Below, piece after piece: positions 5,807-11,847 of a DNA stretch of 14,419 nucleotides. Each line of letters starts with the position of its first letter. Within the stretch, counting starts at the first letter, position 1. The notes under the pieces are model-generated. The model was given only the letters and a program-made list of their open reading frames with translations. It was not told the DNA's origin and made no database searches. The stretch is from positions 1 through 14,419 of the forward strand of contig WREZ01000011.1 in the NCBI GenBank assembly GCA_009779045.1, given 5' to 3'. The DNA is from Candidatus Bathycorpusculum sp. (lineage in GTDB: Archaea; Thermoproteota; Bathyarchaeia; Bathyarchaeales; Bathycorpusculaceae). The position numbers and the translations under genes were made by a program.

Positions 5807-6955
5807 TTAGGGTGAATCATTAGATGTGGATTCTGTTGGAAGTTCTGTTTGAAGAGGGGTCGTGGGCTCTTTTTGTTTTTTATACATAAGTGTACCGATT
5901 ATTGCTATAGGTATCCAGCCTGTGATGATAAATACTGTTGCGGGAAGTCCGGTAAGGTTAGGGAATCCGTGTAGGTTAAAGTATGTTATAATGTCTTGCA
6001 TGAATATTTCCCAGATTGTGAAAGATATAACCATTGAGATGATCGCAGTGTAGCCATATTTTTTGCCGAATTTGTGGAATGTTTGAATAGCCAATATTCC
6101 GGCGAAAAAGAAGTCGCCAAGACCAAGGCCTCTAAAGGCCATAACGCCGGCGGCATTATGGTAAAAGGGAATGTTGGGTAAATAAATGATTACGGGTAGA
6201 CCCAATCCTGTGAAAGTGTTTGCTGCGGTAATCATTGGCCCACTGAAGACCAATATAATATCTAATATTGTCAATAGTGCAGCAAATATTCCAACGGTTT
6301 TCCAGTTAAACATTGGACTAATATATAGGATAATAAGTATCGCAAAGGTTGCCCCAAAAATATCTAGTACATAGGGGAACCAAATATTTAATGTATTTTC
6401 GAAGTGAAGTATGTTAAAGAAGATAAAGATTAATAGAAATAGTGCAGGTGGTTGTGCTGCAAGATACCATTTTGTTTTTTTACCGTCGTCATTTTTCTTT
6501 TGTTCATATGCTGCTATTGCAAAACATATTATGGTTAATCCAAAAAATGCTCCTACTCTAAAGGGTGTAGCGGGGTCTTGAAGGGGTTCTAAAAGGCTAG
6601 CTATGCCTGTAATCAGACTGGCTATGCCAATGCATATTGAAAATATTTGTGCTCTTCTTTTTTTAATGTCTGAGAAGAGGTGAGTGAAAGTGAATAGTAG
6701 CATTGTGTAGGATCCTAAGAAAATAGCTAGTAGAATGTTTTCAAACATGTTACCTGGGTTAAAATAGGATGTTAGAGCGATGGTTGAAACGACAACGGCT
6801 ATTACTATGGCAAACATGAGGATGTCTTTTGTTTGAAACTCTTTTTCTTCTGTCATTGTTGCTTTGATTTTTTTTTCTGCTCGTTTGTTTAGGAGAAATG
6901 CTGCTGTTACAACTAGCAGTAGAGTTAATGGCATAGCAATGTCGAAGGTAGGCAT
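5807..6955 (-). CDS. Presenilin/signal-peptide-peptidase-like intramembrane aspartyl protease
   Basis: A 382-residue membrane protein with about eleven hydrophobic helices (roughly 7-23, 44-64, 72-94, 103-122, 133-150, 165-184, 193-213, 219-240, 268-290, 302-320, 338-357) and a polar tail. Three features match the presenilin/SPP fold. An Asp lies in a helix at LLTILDIILVF (D232). The conserved active-site motif appears as FRGLGLGDFFFAGIL (D281). A PAL-like LPAT (337-340) precedes the last helix. Between the two Asp residues LPVIIYLP matches the (L)PV...P segment typical of the family. The Asp-Asp spacing of 49 is in the family range. The proteases cut transmembrane segments such as remnant signal peptides. 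Oddities: Leu replaces the usual Tyr before D232, PAT replaces PAL, and there seem to be two extra helices relative to nine. A TATA-like box about 27 nt before the ATG and no Shine-Dalgarno suggest a leaderless mRNA. The fallback is an uncharacterised membrane protein. Confidence 0.7.
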   Translation of the reverse strand: MPTFDIAMPLTLLLVVTAAFLLNKRAEKKIKATMTEEKEFQTKDILMFAIVIAVVVSTIALTSYFNPGNMFENILLAIFLGSYTMLLFTFTHLFSDIKKRRAQIFSICIGIASLITGIASLLEPLQDPATPFRVGAFFGLTIICFAIAAYEQKKNDDGKKTKWYLAAQPPALFLLIFIFFNILHFENTLNIWFPYVLDIFGATFAILIILYISPMFNWKTVGIFAALLTILDIILVFSGPMITAANTFTGLGLPVIIYLPNIPFYHNAAGVMAFRGLGLGDFFFAGILAIQTFHKFGKKYGYTAIISMVISFTIWEIFMQDIITYFNLHGFPNLTGLPATVFIITGWIPIAIIGTLMYKKQKEPTTPLQTELPTESTSNDSP

Positions 6956-6976
6956 ATGAGCAAAGTGAGAACTGAA

Positions 6977-6986
6977 GCATTTATTT
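6977..6986 (-). promoter_or_regulatory. TATA-like box of the intramembrane protease gene
   Basis: CAAATAAATG on the minus strand is centred about 27 nt upstream of the ATG at 6955, and no ribosome-binding site precedes that ATG. This fits a leaderless transcript beginning at or next to the start codon. Confidence 0.35.
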
Positions 6987-6990
6987 GTTT

Positions 6991-7033
6991 ACCTATAACC
7001 TTGAAAAAGCTTTGATAAAATGGGTTTATAGGT
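6991..7033 (-). terminator. Stem-loop at the 3' end of the SPOUT gene
   Basis: ACCTATAAACC (7033-7023, minus strand, spanning the stop codon) can pair with GGTTATAGGT (7000-6991) with one bulged A. The loop carries ATTTTATC and CTTTTTC. It could help end the SPOUT transcript, but it is weak and AT-rich. Confidence 0.25.
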
Positions 7034-7880
7034 TAAATTGTGTGTTCAGTATTGCTAAGGAGATTATAAGGGCTTCTTCTGTTCGTACTGTAGCTGTTCC
7101 TTGGTTGGGAACTGTGTTAACGATGAAGTCTGAAATGTTTTCAAGGCGTAGACCTTCATCTTTAACGATTTCATGTAGTCCACGTGAGGGGGCGCCAAAG
7201 GCCATTAATACTCTGTTAGCTTGATTCCATCGCTTGGCAATTTTGTCAGCAACATCAACAAAGTAGTTAGCAACACGGGCAGTTGATATTACTAAATCGA
7301 ATTGTTCAGTTTGCAACATGTGTCCAAATGTTTCATTTTCAACTTTAACTTGAAATCCCCAGTAAGAGGGAACATCGTTACGGTTGACTGATTGAACTTC
7401 AATTCGTTCGCCATTTTTTATAACTTGAACTGTTAAGCGTTCACCAACAAAGAATTGTCGCTCACGTAATAGGGCGGTACTTTGGACGCCAAGGTCAACT
7501 ATTAGGCCTTCTTTTGTTTGGTTTAATATTATACTTTCGCGGTATTCACCAATTTTTAGATCTCTGTTTTTACCGCTGGTCGGATGATGTGGTGCACGTA
7601 GAGGTGGCAAAATTCCAGCGTATTGTAGGTCGGGTTCTATTTTGTAGATGTTTTTTCTTAGGTATTGTGGGGTTTCTATATAGTTTAATAATTTTGCTAT
7701 AAGTTTTAGATCGCGTGTTTGGTTTGTGTGTGGGTCGTCTGGGTATATGATGATTTCTTGTATTCTAAATATTGCTGCTGCTCGGGCGATTAATCCTATC
7801 TTTGAGGTTTTCTCGCGTAGGTGAGGTGTGTCAGATATTATGGATACTGGAATAGCTATGGAAAGTTTGCTTTTGTTCAC
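7026..7880 (-). CDS. COG2106-type SPOUT RNA methyltransferase
   Basis: A 284-residue protein matching the archaeal SPOUT family COG2106/PF02598 (MTH1-like). It has an N-terminal half with LREKTSKIGLIARAAAIFRI (21-40), the motif AGILPPLRAPHHP (88-100), and a beta-rich insert around 105-180 (GLIVDLGVQSTALL). The C-terminal knot carries FGAPSRGLHEI (228-238) and NTVPNQGTATVRTEEA (255-270), which form the S-adenosylmethionine pocket. The family is predicted to methylate rRNA; the exact site is not known to me. The start is a GTG (7878-7880) preceded only by a weak GTAGG. In many archaea this gene heads the uL3 ribosomal cluster; here it has the protease gene downstream and a divergent sugar isomerase upstream, so that linkage is lost. 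Confidence 0.88.
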   Translation of the reverse strand: MNKSKLSIAIPVSIISDTPHLREKTSKIGLIARAAAIFRIQEIIIYPDDPHTNQTRDLKLIAKLLNYIETPQYLRKNIYKIEPDLQYAGILPPLRAPHHPTSGKNRDLKIGEYRESIILNQTKEGLIVDLGVQSTALLRERQFFVGERLTVQVIKNGERIEVQSVNRNDVPSYWGFQVKVENETFGHMLQTEQFDLVISTARVANYFVDVADKIAKRWNQANRVLMAFGAPSRGLHEIVKDEGLRLENISDFIVNTVPNQGTATVRTEEALIISLAILNTQFNL

Positions 7881-7964
7881 TTTTTTTGCCTACATGTTTA
7901 TAGTTGCGTTCAGCTTAAAAAGGTGTATAACGATATTAAAATAAGTAATGTTGAGGTTTAAGCG
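7881..7964. promoter_or_regulatory. Divergent promoter region, SPOUT gene / sugar isomerase
   Basis: An 84-bp gap between two divergent genes. On the plus strand CTTAAAAAGG (about 7914-7922) is a plausible TATA box, and GAGGT (7953-7957) is a clear ribosome site 7 nt before the isomerase ATG. The same CTTAAAAAG region, read on the minus strand, could serve the SPOUT gene. TATA calls are weak. Confidence 0.4.
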
Positions 7965-9086
7965 ATGGATACTCATAGGTTAGTAGATCCTCAAGAAATG
8001 AAGCGGGTAGATAAGGCAGGCATGTTGCAGTTTTGTCTAAACATGAGTAGACACTATCGAGAGGCAGCTATTTTAGCTACAGGTATAACAACTAGTTATC
8101 CTAAACCCCGCAATATTATCATTGCAGGTATGGGTGGTTCGGCTATTGGTGGTGAATTTCTTAAGGATTGGGCGAGAGGTAAAATTTGTGTTCCTATAGA
8201 GGTTAATAGAGAGTATCATTTGCCTTTTTATGCTAATGAAGAGACTTTGGTGTTGGTAACTAGTTATACGGGGGATACTGAAGAGACTTTAAGTGCTCTT
8301 CTTGATGCCCTTCGAAATAAGTGTATGATTTATTGTATAACAAGTGGTGGTACACTTATGAGGATTGCAGAGTGTCTAAATATTCCCTATTTACAGGTTC
8401 CAGCAGGTATGCCACCTAGGGCAGCTTTGCCATACATGCTTATACCTCTGCTAATGTATCTTGAGAAAATAGGGTTATCTGAGGTTTCTATAGAGTTTAA
8501 TGAAGCATTTTCCATACTAGAAGAAGTTGAAAGACAGAATGCTGCTAAAACACCGGTTGCAGATAGTTTCGTTAAAACTTTAGCGATTAACATTGAAGGC
8601 GTTATTCCTATGGTTTATGGTTTTGGCATTTATAGTGGTGCCGCTAGGCGATTTAAGCAGCAGATTAATGAGAATGCTAAAATGGTGTCAAAATGGGATA
8701 ATTTACCTGAGTTAAATCATAATGAAATAGTTGGGTATGAAAAATCTGAGGCGCATAAAGATCGGTTAGCTGCGATTTTTATTCGTGATAGGGATGAGTC
8801 CGTAGAGATTCATAGTCGTATTGAAGTAACAAAAAAGCTCATGGAGGCGTCTGGGGTAAGTCTTTATGAGGTTTGGAGTCAAGGTAAAAGTAGTCTTGCA
8901 AAGATGCTCTCAGTTATTGCTGTGGCAGATTTTTTAAGTAATTACTTAGCTATACTTCGTGGAGTTGATCCTACACCTGTTCAAACAATTGATAAATTAA
9001 AGGATTCTTTAAAGAAGAATTGTGTAAAAGAACAGGTTATTAAAGAGATAGAAAAAATGACAAATGTGTCTATTGTGACACATTGA
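7965..9086 (+). CDS. Bifunctional phosphoglucose/phosphomannose isomerase
   Basis: A 373-residue SIS-domain protein of the archaeal PGI/PMI family. It interconverts glucose-6-phosphate or mannose-6-phosphate with fructose-6-phosphate and so feeds glycolysis, gluconeogenesis and sugar nucleotides for glycans. Sugar-phosphate motifs: GMGGSAIGG (55-63) and TSYTGDTEET (99-108); PRAALPYML (151-159) is also typical. Catalytic residues line up with the Pyrobaculum enzyme: E236 and H252 have the same 16-residue separation as Glu203/His219, and T337 and K344 the same 7-residue separation as Thr291/Lys298. All four are present, so the enzyme should be active. It is somewhat longer than the roughly 300-350 usual, with an extended C-terminal tail. 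It ends in a stem-loop plus T-run shared with the convergent inositol phosphate synthase gene. Confidence 0.92.
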   Translation: MDTHRLVDPQEMKRVDKAGMLQFCLNMSRHYREAAILATGITTSYPKPRNIIIAGMGGSAIGGEFLKDWARGKICVPIEVNREYHLPFYANEETLVLVTSYTGDTEETLSALLDALRNKCMIYCITSGGTLMRIAECLNIPYLQVPAGMPPRAALPYMLIPLLMYLEKIGLSEVSIEFNEAFSILEEVERQNAAKTPVADSFVKTLAINIEGVIPMVYGFGIYSGAARRFKQQINENAKMVSKWDNLPELNHNEIVGYEKSEAHKDRLAAIFIRDRDESVEIHSRIEVTKKLMEASGVSLYEVWSQGKSSLAKMLSVIAVADFLSNYLAILRGVDPTPVQTIDKLKDSLKKNCVKEQVIKEIEKMTNVSIVTH

Positions 9087-9094
9087 GTTTTTTT
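9063..9094 (+). terminator. Stem-loop plus T7 terminator of the sugar isomerase
   Basis: AATGTGTC (9063-9070) and GACACATT (9077-9084) form an 8-bp perfect stem with a 6-nt loop, followed by GAG and T7 (9088-9094). The stem lies in the last codons and reaches into the TGA. It is a bacterial-style intrinsic terminator in shape. On the opposite strand CTTTTCTTTTC just after the convergent gene can serve that gene. Confidence 0.7.
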
Positions 9095-9106
9095 AGAAAA
9101 GAAAAG

Positions 9107-10162
9107 TTAGGCGTTTGTGTAGCGTTTAAATTCTTCCTCAGCTACATCTATGGAGGTCATTTCAGGTGGACGTTTAAATCCGTAAGCACAAATTACTTTA
9201 ATTGCGCCTGATTGTTTTTTAGTTAACGCCACTTTAACTGCGCGTACAACATCTAAAAGTATGCTGCCTGCGTTTGGGGCGTCAACAGTTTGGAATTTTA
9301 AGTCAATTTTTAGGGGTGTATTGCAAAAATAGACGCCATTTATGTAGAAATAGCTATCACGTTTGTTTTGTAAAAAGTCCACATAGTCCGTTGATCCCGC
9401 TACAATATTGGTTTTGTATGGTAAGGCTGATGCGACTGACTCGGTTTTGATTGTTCGTTTCGCGTCTCTTGTGCGTTCGAGTGTATCAACGGATTCTGCC
9501 CCGCCTCCGACGTCAAGTTGATAAGTTTCAGAGATTTTTACACCACTCTCCGAGAGCAATTTGAGTAAAGTTTTGTGTAATGCTGTTGAGCCAACTTGAT
9601 CTACTAAATCATCGCCAATAAGGGGCAAGTTTGCTTCTTTAAATTGATTTGCCCACAAGGGTTCACTTGCAATAAAGTTTGGAGTAGCATTAATAAATGC
9701 ACAACCCGCCAGGATAACCTGTTTTGCATAATATTCAGTTGCCTTAATTGCACCACTTGGGAGCAAATTTATAACCATTTCAGCCCCTGAATTTTTAAGC
9801 GTTTGAGCAACATCAACATCAACTTGGCTACTTACTTTAATTATGTCTTTTGTTGACTCCCCAACTCCATCAAGAAGTGGACCCTTACTTACTATAACAC
9901 CTGTTTTTGGCACTTGAGATACTTTTGGCGCATTATTTGGTTCAGCAAAAATTGCATCTGAGAGATCTAATCCGACTTTACGCTCATCTACATCAAATGC
10001 TGCAACAACTGTTATGTCACATGGAGTATAACCAGCTAATGTTGAGTTACGCAAACCAACAAACTCTTCTGGTTTTGAAGCTTTACTATAATAATTTAAA
10101 CCCTGAAGGAAAGCGGAAGCACAATTTCCAACACCAATTAATGCAACTTTAATTTTTGACAC
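9107..10162 (-). CDS. ino1: myo-Inositol-1-phosphate synthase
   Basis: NAD-dependent cyclisation of glucose-6-phosphate to inositol-1-phosphate, the first step to archaeal phosphoinositide lipids and some inositol solutes. From the start chosen here the protein has 351 residues, normal for the short archaeal/actinobacterial form. Motifs: Rossmann GVGNCAS (10-16), FINATPNFIA (156-165), the signature GDDLVDQVGSTALHKTLL (183-200) and active-site KIDLKFQTVDAPNAGS (285-300). The frame extends upstream to 10276, but the extra 38 residues are hydrophobic and unlike the family. The GTG at 10160-10162 has AGGTG (10171-10175) 8 nt upstream and a TATA box about 40 nt upstream, so I start there. It converges on the sugar isomerase with 20 bp between stop codons; both enzymes draw on glucose-6-phosphate. 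Confidence 0.9.
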   Translation of the reverse strand: MSKIKVALIGVGNCASAFLQGLNYYSKASKPEEFVGLRNSTLAGYTPCDITVVAAFDVDERKVGLDLSDAIFAEPNNAPKVSQVPKTGVIVSKGPLLDGVGESTKDIIKVSSQVDVDVAQTLKNSGAEMVINLLPSGAIKATEYYAKQVILAGCAFINATPNFIASEPLWANQFKEANLPLIGDDLVDQVGSTALHKTLLKLLSESGVKISETYQLDVGGGAESVDTLERTRDAKRTIKTESVASALPYKTNIVAGSTDYVDFLQNKRDSYFYINGVYFCNTPLKIDLKFQTVDAPNAGSILLDVVRAVKVALTKKQSGAIKVICAYGFKRPPEMTSIDVAEEEFKRYTNA

Positions 10163-10201
10163 TTCTTTGGCACCTACACAACTTTCATATTTATACCAAC
10201 C

Positions 10202-10213
10202 CGTATAAAAAGC
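10202..10213 (-). promoter_or_regulatory. TATA box of the inositol phosphate synthase gene
   Basis: GCTTTTTATACG on the minus strand resembles an archaeal TATA box. Transcription would begin near 10180, just before the AGGTG ribosome site at 10171-10175. It lies inside the longest possible frame, which supports the shorter start at 10162. Confidence 0.45.
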
Positions 10214-10404
10214 TACGCCACGATAAAACCGTACTATAAGTGTTTGAATAGAAAAAAATAGTACTGCAAACAACAAATAACATCATCACCAGATCAGAGA
10301 CTTTCTGAAAAGTGGATTAAATGATAATGTTTACTATGTGCTCAATTTGAAGGGTATTTTTGAGGTTTTCTGTAGAGTTATTTGTATGATTTTTTGGAGG
10401 GTTA

Positions 10405-10450
10405 TTTAAAAAAAGCTTTTAGTTATGTATGTGTTAGGTAACACATAACT
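10405..10450 (+). promoter_or_regulatory. gatDE promoter with a dyad over the predicted start site
   Basis: TTTAAAAAAA (10405-10414) is a good TATA box. Centred about 28 nt downstream is TATGTGTTAGGTAACACATA (about 10428-10447), with 9-bp arms around GG. Outer AGTTATG (10421) and CATAACT (ending 10450) extend the symmetry with a 4-nt offset. The dyad covers the expected start site, so it could be a repressor operator or a 5' hairpin in the mRNA. The gap 10277-10404 shows T-rich sequence, nothing else I can name. The ribosome site before the gatD ATG is weak (GAGAGATTAGC). Confidence 0.5.
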
Positions 10451-10499
10451 CATATGTTTAGAGTTAGCACGTGGGTTACTGTTTAATAGAGAGATTAGC

Positions 10500-11846
10500 A
10501 TGAGCGAGTTGGAAAATTCAGGTTATAATGGTATAGCGTTACACCTACTTCAAGCGGCGGATTGTCAAGTTGGAGATATCATACGTGTTATCAGCAAAGA
10601 TAGGACTTATGAAGGGATTTTAATTCCACGTGTAGAACGGGGAGATGCTGCAAATATTGTTATAAAACTGAAGAGTGGCTACAACATTGGTATAACAGCT
10701 TCTGAAAGTGTTAACGTAGAGAAAATTGGTATTGGTACCAAACCCACGTTTATATCGCCAACACCGCCCAAACAAAACTCTGCTTTGCCTCATGTAGTGA
10801 TTATGAGTACAGGTGGAACCATTGCGAGTCGTGTGGATTATCGGACGGGTGCAGTTCGTTCGGCCATATCGGCAAACGATCTTTATGGTGTTGTGCCTGA
10901 GTTATCAGAAATTGCTCGTATTGATACTGAAATTGTTTTTAGCATTTATAGTGAAAATTTAACTCCAAAAAATTGGACTGAATTGGCTCATAAAGTTGCT
11001 GAATGTGTAAAGCAAGGTGTTGATGGTATTGTAATTGCCCATGGCACAGACACTATGGGTTACACTTCTGCAGCATTAAGTTTTGCATTACAAAACTTGC
11101 CTGTTCCTGTGATTCTTGTTGGAGCGCAACGTTCATCTGACCGTCCTAGTAGTGATGCTGCAACTAATTTGATTGGCGCTGTCAAAGTTGCCAGTGAAGC
11201 CCCTTTTGCTGAGGTAGGTTTAGCTATGCATGAAACGGTCTCTGATTCAGCTATTGTTGTACATAGGGGTGTTAAAGTTCGTAAGTGTCATACAAGTCGT
11301 CGGGACACTTTCAAGTCTGTTAATGGTTTTCCTATTGCTAAAGTTTTGAATCAAAAAATTATCCTTGAAAATGAGGATTATCAACGTAGGGACAGTTCAA
11401 AGGAGTTGATTTTGAAGGCGGATTTCTGTGATAAAGTTGCGCTTGTAAAGTTTTACCCAGGTATGGATCCTTCAGTTATTGATTTTTATGTTAATCAGGG
11501 TTTTAGGGGTATTTTGCTTGAAGGTTCAGGTTTGGGGCATGTTAGTTCAGTCTGTTTTGATGCTATCAGAAATGCTACTGCTAAAGGAGTTGTTGTAGCG
11601 CTTGCTTCACAGTGTATTTGGGGGCGGGTTAATATGAATGTGTACGATACAGGTCGTGATTTGTTAAGTTTAGGGGTTGTGCCTCTTGAGGATATGTTTC
11701 CTGAGACGGGGCTTGTTAAGCTTATGTGGGCTCTTGGTCAGAGTGATGATGCTGAAGAAGTACAGTTGTTGTTGAAAACTAACATTTCAAGTGAGTTTAC
11801 GTTGTGTACTCGTTCTCAAGAAAAAATTGTTTATGGAGTGGAATAA
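10500..11846 (+). CDS. gatD: Glu-tRNA(Gln) amidotransferase subunit D
   Basis: A 448-residue amidase subunit of the archaeal GatDE complex. It releases ammonia from glutamine or asparagine for conversion of Glu-tRNA(Gln) to Gln-tRNA(Gln) by GatE. An N-terminal beta-rich domain (about 1-90, VGDIIRVISKDRTYEGILIPR) precedes the L-asparaginase-like domain. Active-site elements: MSTGGTIASRVDY (102-114) with nucleophile T107, HGTDTMGYT (181-189) with T183 and D184, and RKCHTSRRDTF (261-271) with Lys262. GIVIAHGTDTM and LVGAQRSSDRPSSDA are GatD-type rather than plain asparaginase. The archaea-only enzyme implies that the organism lacks a glutaminyl-tRNA synthetase, as is usual. gatE starts one nucleotide after the stop, with its ribosome site inside the last gatD codons. 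Confidence 0.96.
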   Translation: MSELENSGYNGIALHLLQAADCQVGDIIRVISKDRTYEGILIPRVERGDAANIVIKLKSGYNIGITASESVNVEKIGIGTKPTFISPTPPKQNSALPHVVIMSTGGTIASRVDYRTGAVRSAISANDLYGVVPELSEIARIDTEIVFSIYSENLTPKNWTELAHKVAECVKQGVDGIVIAHGTDTMGYTSAALSFALQNLPVPVILVGAQRSSDRPSSDAATNLIGAVKVASEAPFAEVGLAMHETVSDSAIVVHRGVKVRKCHTSRRDTFKSVNGFPIAKVLNQKIILENEDYQRRDSSKELILKADFCDKVALVKFYPGMDPSVIDFYVNQGFRGILLEGSGLGHVSSVCFDAIRNATAKGVVVALASQCIWGRVNMNVYDTGRDLLSLGVVPLEDMFPETGLVKLMWALGQSDDAEEVQLLLKTNISSEFTLCTRSQEKIVYGVE

Positions 11847-11847
11847 A

